Shown here in pieces: positions 12,638 through 23,063 of a stretch of 64,000 bases of DNA (its first letter is position 1; the number at the start of each line of letters is the position of its first letter). The DNA lies in the NCBI GenBank assembly GCA_003550305.1, contig QKYT01000255.1, positions 82,448 through 146,447 of the forward strand, read 5' to 3'. The notes beneath the pieces were generated by a model. That model ran no database searches, had not been told where the DNA came from, and worked only from the letters and a program-made list of their open reading frames with translations. The stretch comes from Glomus cerebriforme. Lineage: Eukaryota > Glomeromycota > Glomeromycetes > Glomerales > Glomeraceae. The position numbers and the translations under genes were made by a program.

Positions 12638-13898
12638 ATGGGGAATTGTTTTTGTAAACAAAAATCAAAATCAAAAAGAAAACCAAAACCTTATCGTATG
12701 CCAACTTCTACCATAGGATCCCCAATATCTGATACACATTTAATTATTGGTGATATACTTGATTATAGAAGTAATGATGAATATCGATTCATTAATGGTC
12801 GAAAGTTTCATAATGTAGAAAATTCGAAATATTTTCTTCCTTGTGATGATGAAGAATTTGATCGATTATATTCTCAACATTATATTTGTCGAAACATATG
12901 GCAACAAAATTATATCGCACCTGTAAAAGAAAGATTAAGTTTTGGTGCTTCTCATGTCTTGGACGTTGGGTATATAATTATTATTATAATTATTTTAATT
13001 TTAATTTATTTAAAATTTTTATTTAAATAATCTTATTATTCTTTGTATGAAATTCTTTTAGTTGTGGACCAGGAACTTGGTTAATTGAAATGGCAAATGA
13101 ATTCCCAAAATCACATTTTACTGGAATAGATATTACTCCAGTTTTTCCTAGAGAAAATAAATCAGATAATACAGATTTCATGGAAATTAATATATTGGAA
13201 GGTTTACCATTTGAAGATTATTCTTTTGATTACGTTCATATGAGATTTTTAATTACAGCTTTTAGTGAAAGTGATTGGAAATTTGCAATAAATGAACTTG
13301 TTAGAGTAACAAAAGTAGGTGGTATTATTGAAATTGTTGAGGATGAAATAGAACCAAGAAATGATGGTCCTATATCAAGATTATTATTTGATGCATGTAT
13401 GTAAAAAAAAAAAATATGTGTTTAGTGTTTTATATATGTATTTATGTATTTATAATATGTTTGTATTATTTTTTTAACAAAATTTTCGTTTTTTTTTTTT
13501 TAGTTCTCTCGGATCTAACATCGAGAAATATAGATTTCAACATATGTTCACGCATGATTGATTTATTGAATGGTATCGAACGTCTCACCGATATAAAAAA
13601 AGAAGAGATGTCAATTCCATTTGGTAAATGGGCCGGTAGAATTGGAACTTTATTAGCAAATAATAATGGTAAATTTTTTTCTTATTAATTTTTACAAATT
13701 GAAATTTGAAAATAAAAAAAATTTAAATTAAATTAAATTATTTTAGCCAAATTATTCCGTACATTTAAAACGAGATTTTTATCTACAATCGGAGTTGAAG
13801 ATGATGAATATGATAAATTGATCGAAGCTTGGTACGAAGAATTAAACGAATACAAACCATATAATGTTGGATACCGATTCTTGGCAACGAAAAAATAA
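12638..13898 (+). CDS. Class I SAM-dependent methyltransferase with acylation-type N-terminus
   Basis: I spliced four exons by GT-AG signals and frame: 12638-12969, 13062-13396, 13504-13668 and 13747-13898, giving 327 residues. Intron 1 splits the SAM-binding motif; joined, it reads VLDVGCGPGTW (residues 107-117), the glycine-rich motif I of Rossmann-fold methyltransferases. The acidic residue after beta 2 is in HFTGIDI (D134). Later motifs are FEDYSFDYVHMR and VTKVGGIIEIVE, typical of the methyltransferase 11/25 group. The start MGNCFCKQKSKSKRKPK carries Gly2 for N-myristoylation, Cys4 and Cys6 for palmitoylation, and a lysine-rich patch, suggesting membrane attachment (inferred). The substrate cannot be told from sequence; relatives act on small molecules or proteins. 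All introns are 78-107 bp. The gene appears intact. Confidence 0.88.
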
Positions 13899-15235
13899 AT
13901 ATTTTATAACTCTTATATAATTCAACAACTTTATTATTTATAATAACATTCCCTTCTCTTTGTACATATTAGAATTTTATATATAAGAAAAAAAAAAAAT
14001 TCCCTACCATCTTTTGTAAAAATCATTTCTTTTTTCTCCTTATATTTATATATCACGCACATATTTTTCTTTTTATCAATTCATTTTTTTTTATCATTTT
14101 AAAAAAAAAAAAAATTTATAAATTTTGCGCTGGACTCCTTTTTTTTTACTTTCTTTTTTTTTGTAAATGTCTTATAATAAATTAGAATCCGCAAAATTTT
14201 CTGATAAAACTTGATTCGCCAAGATAAAAAAAAAGATTTATTTTTTAATATTATTTATATTTATATATTAAAATAAAAATATATATATATATATATATTT
14301 TTATCATGAGCAAATCAATAAAAAAATTTTTTCAGGGTCCATTCCATTTAATTATTACCCCTATGGTAGTAAAAAAAATACTCATTATTATAAATTCCTA
14401 TTTTAAGTTAACCCTTGATAAAACTGTTGTATAATAGTAATAAAAAAAATATATATTATCCGAATTCGAAAGAAAGGAGAAATCAAGTTTACTCTATTTT
14501 CTTTGTTTGGTTTCAACTTTCAATTAAAAAAAAAAATTTGAATGAATTTAATTTTAGTAATCGTATACTGAAAGCCAGTGAAAGGTGATACAAATCTTTC
14601 TATTCGGCAATTTTTCGGAAAATATTTATAACAGATAATTTCGTAATCAAAATGGGCGTAGACAAAGAAAATTTTTTTCTTATTCGGTGTCATTTCGTTA
14701 TCTGATTAAAAGGGAGGGGAAATTATATAATAAGGGACACGTAAAAAAAAAATTAATAATAGTTTCCTTTTTAAGATTTATAGTATTATCCGTTATTGTA
14801 AATGATAGAACTTTTTGAGTGATACCGTGGCACTGGTGGCAGTATCGTGGCACTAAGTGATTGATTAAGCAAGAATAATCCCTAATCCCACGTTTTTAAT
14901 TATAATTAATTTATAATCATCATTGCAGCCAAGACATGGGGGATATGCGTTCAACTATGTAAATCAATTATTATCTTGTTACATTCATTACTATAAAATC
15001 ATTTATATTAAAATTTAAACTTTTACTAAAATTGATGTATTATAAAACTACGAAAGTATTCCAAATGATTATCTCTTTCATTTCGAAAATAATAAAATAA
15101 ACCTTCCAATTAAAGTATTTCAAATCTATTTCTCCATTGTAAAAAAAAAAAATCTTTTTTTTTCCTCAAATATGTTCATTAAAATCTTTAGTGTTTATTT
15201 AATAAAGCACAAAGTATCGAATTTTAAAAGAAAAA
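13899..15235. other. Intergenic region downstream of the methyltransferase
   Basis: T-rich 3' flank with several AATAAA-like words, then A/T tracts. A short imperfect direct repeat containing GTGGCACT occurs twice near 14828-14855. No gene is supported. Confidence 0.4.
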
Positions 15236-15382
15236 ATGCTGGTAAATTTACTACCGTTACGCTGTATTATAATAATGCTAGCCGGTATAGTGCTTGTACC
15301 ATATGTACGCCAAAGATCTACAATAAATAAATATATTTTGCCTTCACAACAATTGATTCCTCATTTAAGAACACCTTTTTGA
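15236..15382 (+). CDS. Possible small hydrophobic protein (48 aa)
   Basis: A short plus-strand frame from ATG at 15236 to TGA at 15380-15382. It starts MLVNLLPLRCIIIMLAGIVL, which resembles a signal anchor or a short membrane protein, and ends in a polar tail. Just downstream, after an ATTATAG acceptor-like site near 15411, a 29-codon open stretch (EEFSLESMKNYIDSKRVPNE...) ends in TAA, so a second exon is possible, but I could not fix a matching donor. There is no family recognition. It could be chance. Confidence 0.3.
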   Translation: MLVNLLPLRCIIIMLAGIVLVPYVRQRSTINKYILPSQQLIPHLRTPF

Positions 15383-16089
15383 TAATTTTTGAGAAAATTC
15401 ATATTATAGGAAGAATTTTCACTAGAGTCAATGAAAAATTACATAGATTCGAAGAGAGTACCAAATGAAAGAAGATATCTCACTGAAGAGTTATCGTAAA
15501 TCCTAACTATCGGAATTTGAATCAAATCCTGAGGAGACTTTTTGTTGGCACCATTTTACTTTTTTATAATGTGATATTAATTAATAATTAGTTAATATTA
15601 TTAGAGATAAGCTTTAGCTTAGATTAGAGTTAAAGTTAGGAATTCCTTATATTGACATGGAAATTATTTTCTATAATGCATTCAAAGTAATTTTATTAAA
15701 AACTTTTTATAATTTAAATGTAAAAATAATGTCAACCTTAAAGATGAATTTCACAGAACGTAAAAAAAAAAAAAGATTAATACTAGAATACTGTACCATA
15801 ATTTTTTTTATTTTCTTTTTCAAATAACAAAAAATAAATAAATATGAAACTTAAATAACGTATTAGTATATTGTATATAATTCATAAATATAATTTTTTT
15901 AATCTTATTTTAATAGTTTACTTTGTATTGATAAAGATCATGAATTAATGATCTCAAAGAAAATTTTAATCTTAAATTTAAATCATATATTAATTTTATT
16001 TATATCCAAAGTTAATATCACCCTTACAATTTTCAATTTTTTTTTCGAATAATAAATCCTTCAAGCCCGTCGATTGTGATCGGTAACGC
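15383..16089. other. Intergenic region, no accepted gene
   Basis: It holds the possible second exon mentioned for 15236 (about 15412-15500) and then AT-rich DNA with a TTAGATTAGAGTTAAAG run. Nothing else is recognised. Confidence 0.35.
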
Positions 16090-16660
16090 AAATGGATGAA
16101 GCACTAGGTCACTAGAAATGTTTTATTGGAGAGAGATATGATAAACATGCTTTGGGGAATCGTGATTCCATGTCATCTTCATGGAGGTAATTCATTAATC
16201 GATATCGATCGATACGCTTATTATGAATGTAGGCTTGCACGGTCCAGTTGATATAAAAAATGCCAATGAAATCTATGGAATTCTTCCTTATATAGCTCCC
16301 GAAATCTTGAAAGGAAAAAATCCATAAACAAAGGCTTCAGATCTTTATAGTTTCGGAATTATCATGTGGATACTTTCTGCCTTGGCGTAATAGACGATCT
16401 TAGTGAAATCTCCTAAAATATTGAAGTTTACAATGACATAATTGACATTCCATAAGTCCCTAAAATAATTCGATTTCTTTGATTTATTAGGGAATCGGTA
16501 ATTGCTGTGATGACCCTGATCAAGATATGGATGCAAATCTCCATTTTCATATGAAGAACGTAATTTGACAACGCTTCCTTTTAAGAGCAACTTTTATAGG
16601 CCTGTTACTTGTCCATTGTTCAAGCATTTTTATCCAAAAGATCTTCATCCAAACTTCAGA
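16090..16660. pseudogene. Inverted pair of kinase gene fragments
   Basis: The plus-strand part (16090 to about 16528) is a decayed copy of the middle and C-lobe of the kinase at 21698-23063. In shifting frames it gives WRDM, then GLHGPVDIKNANEIYGILPY, IAPEIL, TKASDLYSFGIIMW, traces of the C-lobe helices, and DDPD. At about 16528 the homology switches strand: 16529-16660 matches the same gene on the minus strand (YENGDLH, then the VALK and QWT region of exon 1), with the intron region deleted. Stops and frameshifts rule out a product. The head-on arrangement of a 3' piece and a 5' piece suggests inversion during duplication, or two insertions. Confidence 0.8.
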
Positions 16661-18979
16661 ATTATGGTGACTTTTGCCCGCGTTATGACGAGCCTGGCCG
16701 GCATTATATGGAAAAGGTGCTTAATTTCGGAACAGTATGGCTGACCAACCTTTTGCATCGATGACATCTATCACACGCGAATGTTTTTTTTTAACTTTAT
16801 CTCGTGTTGAAGTGTCTATAGACTTGGATATTTTTTTTTTCGGAGGAGGAAAATTTATTCGTGGTCATTACGTATAAAATAGATACGAGTTAATCGTGTA
16901 CTTTTTCGATCATTAGATTGGTTTTCATTATAACGAAGACACGAGTTGGACGAGTCATTTATAATTCGTTAATTATTTATTGTAATAAAAAGAGAGGAAG
17001 TTTGATGAATGAATAAAAAAAAGAACATTCAAAGTAAATTGAAATTTCTTTTTTTAAAAAAAAACTGAAAAAGCTTTATTTCAATGGTTATTTATACCTT
17101 TTTTTTACATTAAACGCAATAAAATAATTACATTTAATACGACCCATCGGGTTAAGGAATACTTTATTATTGTATAATGAAATAAATAATACTCAACCCC
17201 AAAATAAATCAAACAAGAATCATTTTCATGGTAGAATTGTAATATTCATGCATCAAATTACAAATATTTATTTTCATTCTACATTTTTTTTTTCTCCTTT
17301 ACATTTAAATTGATTCTATCGCCAATATAAATTTCCGAATGTAATAATTATAATAGTAATATATTGTTAACATCTATTTATTATATGATACAGAATCCAA
17401 TTTAAGTATAGAAAATAGAAGAAAAGAAGAGTACTGTGCATACAGTCATTATAAAAATGGATATATAACTTGCCCCTAGTTGTCGTAATTCCGTAATTCC
17501 CGAATTAATCGGTGCCGAAACTATAAAAATGGTCTAGATCACGATCAGGTGATTGGTGGTAAATGTCTTCAAACTATGTACCAAGAAAGTTTAACACCGC
17601 CCACCGGTGACTTCCGTTACCAAAAAACAAAAATATAAACAAATTATTGATTGGTTCAGGGTATATACTGTATATCCGAGACTTACCCCAGTTCCCCGAG
17701 AATATTTGTGAAGATTCATTAAAGTTTTCATCCACAATAAATAAAGTTTAAACGAACAGTTTTTCGATCCACAGAAAACGGTATAGAATTTGGAGACTTT
17801 TTTTTTGAATTCAAAATTTAAAATAAGCAAATCCTTTAAAATTTAAATATTCATGTGAAAATAGTTTTTAAACCAATTCGTAAATTTAGATTTTAGATAA
17901 AAAATTGATATGCGTCAAAAAATTGAATTGCTTAATTTGTCATCTTGTTAGATCCTAAGGCTTATTTATCTGATAATAATATTATAATAGATTAATAATC
18001 AATATTTTAAAGGTACTAAAGATACTTGAAAAATATGTTAATACTCGCTTAGTTATTTGCTTGTGTAATCGCGTGGCGTTAAAGAACGTTAAAAATAAAA
18101 TTCCATATGGAAGTTCGTTATATTGTATGCATCAACTTTATGCTATTATACTTGTTCATTTAATTTCTCGGATAAACCCGAACGGATTGGTTATATTATA
18201 GATAATCGATGGATGCTACCGGATATAAAGTTTCATTAGTAAAAGAAAATTATCTCATCATGCATACTATCTACTATGCATGAATACTTCTTAGTAAACG
18301 TGCACATAACATTGCATATATTTATCTTACAAATTTCTTAACATTACACGACACGAGAAATTATAATTAGTTGGACAGGGAATAAAGATACATTAAAAAA
18401 AAAATTAATTAATATCAACAAAACCTCATCCCTTTGAGTTATTTATTATTTTGTTATATATACTGTATTTCAAAATTCTTTCAATTACAGTAAAAAAATA
18501 ATTTAGACCTTTTGAAATTATCACTTAACGAATATTATACGTGTATTCGAATTTATAACATTATTACTTCGAGATACATTAAATTATTGTAAATGTGAAT
18601 GTTTAAAATTTTCTTATATTTAACCCAACATTAAATGATTTAAATCGTATACCATAAACTGATCTATTTTCAATTATTAATATAAAAGTATAAGTAATTT
18701 TATTATTTATTTTATTAATCAGACCAAATAATTAATTAAATATCTACTTCGGGTAATATATTAGTAGAAAAAAAAAATTGGTAATGACTCTGTCATAAAC
18801 TAACATAGTTTTATTTTCCTAGTCATAACCCTCGTTGTTTGAATTATAGTAGTTTGGAGGACTATAATTTGGATAAAAAATTCATTCATGAGTTGTTATC
18901 TATAAAAAAAAAAGTACATAAAAAATTGATGTGAACAGGAGTTATTAAGCGTAGCCGCAAAATATATAAAAGATATTTA
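16661..18979. other. Intergenic DNA of moderate composition
   Basis: It contains a GGCCGGCATTAT-type word near 16698, resembling words near 36897 and 44535 and probably repeat debris. A minus-strand frame at 17591-17830 lacks any recognisable motif and is not accepted. No gene is supported. Confidence 0.4.
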
Positions 18980-19164
18980 CAGTCAAAACTGGTTATAACG
19001 AACCTTTTTATAGCGAACTCTGGATATAACGAACCCAAAATTTTGAACTTTTAATAATAGTTCGTTATAAAAAATGTAATGCTCATATAGAAAACATAGT
19101 AATTTGTATAACGAACTTTTTTTTTTCCACGGAACCGTTGGTTCGTTATAAAGAGTGTTGACTG
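18980..19164. mobile_element. Short Tc1/mariner-like MITE with TA target
   Basis: Terminal inverted repeats start CAGTCAAAACTGGTTATAAC (left) and CAGTCAACACTCTTTATAAC (right, reverse complement). The 185-base unit is bounded by TA on both sides (18978-18979 and 19165-19166). CAGT ends with a TA duplication are the hallmark of the Tc1/mariner/pogo superfamily. The interior repeats TATAACGAAC and GTTCGTTATA words. There is no coding capacity, so it would need a transposase supplied elsewhere. Similar words near 23340-23400 may be a remnant. Confidence 0.8.
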
Positions 19165-19505
19165 TATACAGAAATTAAACAGCATAAATTTACATATATT
19201 GAACCAAGATCGATTAAAAAGAATTAAAGAATTAGATAATGTAACAATTCAGTTTTAAAATTAGTTGTTAATTGATGAAATATTTACATTTTTTATATTT
19301 TCGGAATCGATCATCAAGAATTAGATAAAAAATTAATAAAAATGATGGGACTAGCAAACAATGAATTAATGTAATAGTTATATTGAACGAGACGTTAAAA
19401 TATCGGTCGAAACCCGATATATTCCCATTCAATAACAAATATTATCTATATCATCCGTAATAGTACTGAAAATATAACGTCGATCAGCATAAAATTAATC
19501 AGGTA

Positions 19506-20333
19506 CAGTCGCGTCGGAAAGTGTTGCCCGATTACTTACAGATGGAGGTTATAATTATTTACCACTATGGTTATCCCAGCATCCAGTGATCAGAGTTTGA
19601 CAAATTAAGGCTTATTGGATTCACCTCACCAAGACGAGTCCAATGTTAGTTGAACCATGTCTTTAGGTCCAATAGATGCCAAGATATACCTCCAAACATA
19701 CTTTACCTGAAAATTATTTGAAAATCTGAATTTCATAAAATCGGGAATAGCTCACTATTCAGTGATCCGATTTTGATAAACAAAGGTTNNNNNNNNNNNN
19801 NNNNNNNNNNNNNNNNNNNNNNNNNNNNNNNNNNNNNNNNNNNNNNNNNNNNNNNNNNNNNNNNNNNNNNNNNNNNNNNNNNNNNNNNNNNNNNNNNNNN
19901 NNNNNNNNNNNNNNNNNNNNNNNNNNNNNNNNNNNNNNNNNNNNNNNNNNNNNNNNNNNNNNNNNNNNNNNNNNNNNNNNNNNNNNNNNNNNNNNNNNNN
20001 NNNNNNNNNNNNNNNNNNNNNNNNNNNNNNNNNNNNNNNNNNNNNNNNNNNNNNNNNNNNNNNNNNNNNNNNNNNNNNNNNNNNNNNNNNNNNNNNNNNN
20101 NNNNNNNNNNNNNNNNNNNNNNNNNNNNNNNNNNNNNNNNNNNNNNNNNNNNNTAAAAATTTAAATAGTTCTGTTTTTAGGAAGGCTGCCACCCTGGGAT
20201 TGTGAAAATTTGATGTAGTATGAGAAGCAAACTAGATATAAGTTTTTTATTAATGTATATACTGGTGAAAAAATACAAATATATTTATTTTTGTCTTCAT
20301 TTTCAAATCGTGCGTTACTTTCCGACGCGACTG
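19506..20333. mobile_element. Tc1/mariner-like element with TA target, interrupted by assembly gap
   Basis: The left end CAGTCGCGTCGGAAAGTGTT (19506) and the right end, reverse complement CAGTCGCGTCGGAAAGTAAC (ending 20333), form inverted repeats of at least 17 identical bases. TA flanks both sides (19504-19505, 20334-20335). Readable interior shows non-coding repeats, including a palindromic TTGGATTCACCTCACCAAGA unit at 19616. The length is 828 bases including the N run, so a full transposase of about 340 codons would not fit unless the gap is mis-sized. Confidence 0.85.
19789..20153. other. Assembly gap (365 N)
   Basis: Unread bases inside the Tc1/mariner-like element. Any frame crossing them is meaningless. 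The gap size may be an estimate. Confidence 0.99.
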
Positions 20334-20514
20334 TACGATAAAAAAAAAAAAATATCGGTACATTAAATTATTTACGGGGTTGAACTTATAATTTTACCTT
20401 AGAAGGTATCGATCAAGGAATATGTATTTAGAATTTATAGTCCTGGAATATTTCATGAATTTAGATCCTAATGAAACTAATCTTGTGTGAATGTCGCACA
20501 GATTTTAATGTAAT

Positions 20515-20944
20515 GTTGTAGCCCAAATTCGACCAATGTCCAAGATCAAACTTATCAGACTTTCAACTTCAGATGATCATGTCTGAGATATGACCATATC
20601 CTAATCAGATAATTAAGCCTAACCATGTTTTAATGTTCTAATTAATGTGATTGAGTTTGGATATCAGATTCCCAACTCTAACATTATAGAATCAAAACTA
20701 GGTTAATGTGAAACATGGAACATTTTGATGTCCAAGTTTGGCTATCATTAGATAGGTTTGAAATAATGATATCAAATCTATCTAGGTCAATTTAGATATG
20801 GTCAAGTTTTGGAACATAAAATATCAAAATTTAACCATTTCAAAATACGATTAATCATCCAAAATCGAAATTAAGTCCGAATCAAAATTTCGATTTGGAA
20901 TATCTCAAGTTTGATCAGGGGCTTGGTTGAGTTGGGCTAACAAC
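20515..20944. repeat. Foldback element, diverged relative of the one at 30.4 kb
   Basis: The left end GTTGTAGCCCAAATTCGACC and the right end, GGGCTAACAAC at 20934-20944, are inverted and match the ends of the 30443-30675 element (GTTGTAGCCCAAAC). Internal words ATGTCC and GACCATATC also recur. It is longer (430 bases) and more diverged. No clear target duplication remains. Confidence 0.55.
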
Positions 20945-21697
20945 TAGAATATTTGGCATTATAAAAGATTCACCATTTAATTAGATGATTGTAATAACTA
21001 AATTATTATGAAAACAATAACCTATAAACCTACTATATATCAAAAATACCTTGATTTCTAGAATCGCTGGCCTTTGAAAGTGAAGGAAAATCCATGACAT
21101 CTTCATGTGATTGTTGGCCTTATACTCATCTCGATTTTTCATCTCTATAATAAAAAAAATCTAACGATAAGTAATAACTAATCTATATTATAATTTGATA
21201 TTGATAATCTTGACTAATATTAAACTCTATGATTAGAGATTTTTTTTTCTTCTGTTCTATTTTATATTTTATAATTTTTATTAATTAAAAAAGTTTTTTT
21301 TTTTTTTTTTTTGCTGAGGCCGAAAGCCTAATTATCTGATTTATTGATTCAAATTTTGTTAATCTACTAAAATCGAAATATAATCGACCGATGTTGAAAT
21401 TCCTTGTTTCGGATTTATCAACGTAATCGTTACGAAAATTTCATAGTAGATCTTATTATATTAAAGGAGAAACAGTGAATGAAAAACGTTTTTTTTTTTT
21501 TGAAATCTAATTTGTCTATACAAATGATGTTATGTCGATTTAATTACACCCGGCAGCAAATCGTGAAAATTATTTACATAAATCTAAATTATTATTAACT
21601 TTTTACATATTATTAATCATAGAAAATAAATTATTTATCATAAACCTTAAATATCATAAAATTAAATATAAATAAATATACTAATACTACTAATAAA
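20945..21697. other. 3' flank of the kinase gene
   Basis: AT-rich DNA with long T runs. AATAAA-like words on the minus strand are frequent and could serve polyadenylation of the kinase transcript. No other feature is seen. Confidence 0.4.
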
Positions 21698-23063
21698 TTA
21701 AATTTTTCCTTTTGCAAGGAATTTTTCGGAATTAAATAAATTAATTAATTCGGGGAAATACAAGGGCCTGCTCGTATAAAAAGCTTGAGGATGGATTATT
21801 AGATGTTGAAATTTATTTCGTTCTAAGTTTGAGAATTTTTTCTCCTCAGCAATATCAAACTGATCGGATAATGGGGAAGGATCGGGGTCATCACAAATAG
21901 CAGTTACCCAACTTCCTAATAAATCATATAAATTATTTGCGGTTGGACGTTTTAAAGGATCGGGATGCCAACATTGTGTCATTAATTGAATATAAACTTC
22001 TGGAGTTCCATCGATAATTTCAGGACGAAGACCAAAGCAAATTTCACTGGCTAATCTAAGATCGTGAGGCCTATTACACCACGGACGAACACCTGCAGAA
22101 AGTGTCCACATGATAATTCCGAAACTATAAATATCTGAAGCTTTTGTTGGTGGATGTCCTTTCAAGATTTCGGGAGCTATATAAGGAAGAACTCCATAGA
22201 TTTCATTGGCATTTTTTTTATCAATTGGACCATGCAAGCCTACATCCGCGATACGTGTATCGACTGAGTCTGGTTCATTTTCGACCAGTAAATTACCTCC
22301 ATGAAGATGACCATGGATTAAACCACTTTCATGAATATGCTCAATTCCGCCACTTATCCCCCAGAGCATATCAACTATATCTCTCCAGCACAGCATTCCT
22401 TGTGCTTCATCGAGATATGAATGCAAATCTCCGTTCTCGTAGTAACGCATGACAAACATGTAATTTGAAGTAGGATCTTTTGTGACTCCGAAACAATCTG
22501 CAACGCTTCCACTTTGTAAACATCGATGATAATTATAAAGCTTTGTAAAAATTTATGTCAATAACATATATAAAATTTAATTATCAATTCAAATAAATAA
22601 ATAAATGCAGTTGTAATAATCTTACTTGTTTAAAATATTCCTCACTCATGTTTTGCGAATTGTTAAGTCTTTTAAGAGCAACTTTTATAGGCCCGTTACG
22701 TGTCCATTGTTCAGCATCTTCATCCCAAACCCATCTAGGACCTTCCATCCAAACAGCGGAATAAATTGTGCTAAATGCACCGCATTTATTTGTATTTTCA
22801 ACAAGATCGAATTGTTCGAAATCAATAAATTCCAAGTAATCCACACTTTCAGTTGCATTCAGCTGAGTATGTTTAATAAAATTATCGATGTTGATATTTC
22901 CGCTCGTCCAGTTTTTAAAATTTTCCTTTAGAGCATTAACTTCGCACTCCTTACACCATCCTATACTAGTTCGTTCTTTTCCGCAGTCCAAGCATTTTCC
23001 GAAGACCAAATTTGACTTATTTTTATCCAAATAATCCGAATCCTCAATTTGTCGAGACGACAT
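21698..23063 (-). CDS. TKL-like protein kinase fold, probable pseudokinase
   Basis: Two exons, 23063-22626 and 22540-21698, joined across an 85-bp GT-AG intron in phase 0, give 426 residues. Residues 24-40 hold a small CxxC...CxxC zinc-ribbon-like knuckle (Cys24, 27, 37, 40). The kinase domain follows: a degenerate glycine loop (KCGAFSTIYSAVW), VALK lysine 131, ENGDLHSYLDE, the catalytic loop, IADVG in place of DFG (Asp245), YIAPEIL, and DIYSFGIIMW with the usual C-lobe. The catalytic loop reads HGHLHGGN (222-229), where active relatives have HRDLxxxN, so the proton-accepting aspartate is histidine. This predicts loss or strong reduction of phosphotransfer, while Lys131, Asn229 and Asp245 could still bind nucleotide. 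Tyrosine-kinase-like domains of this kind are greatly expanded in Rhizophagus (general knowledge). Decayed relatives lie at 16.1 and 28.7 kb. Confidence 0.9.

Noticed and set aside
19755..20192. Long frames on both strands across the N run
   Set aside because: They consist almost entirely of unread bases; no coding content can be judged.
22144..22452. 102-codon plus-strand frame
   Set aside because: It is the antisense shadow of the kinase exon, with no codon logic of its own.
22626..22931. 101-codon plus-strand frame
   Set aside because: Antisense shadow of kinase exon 1.
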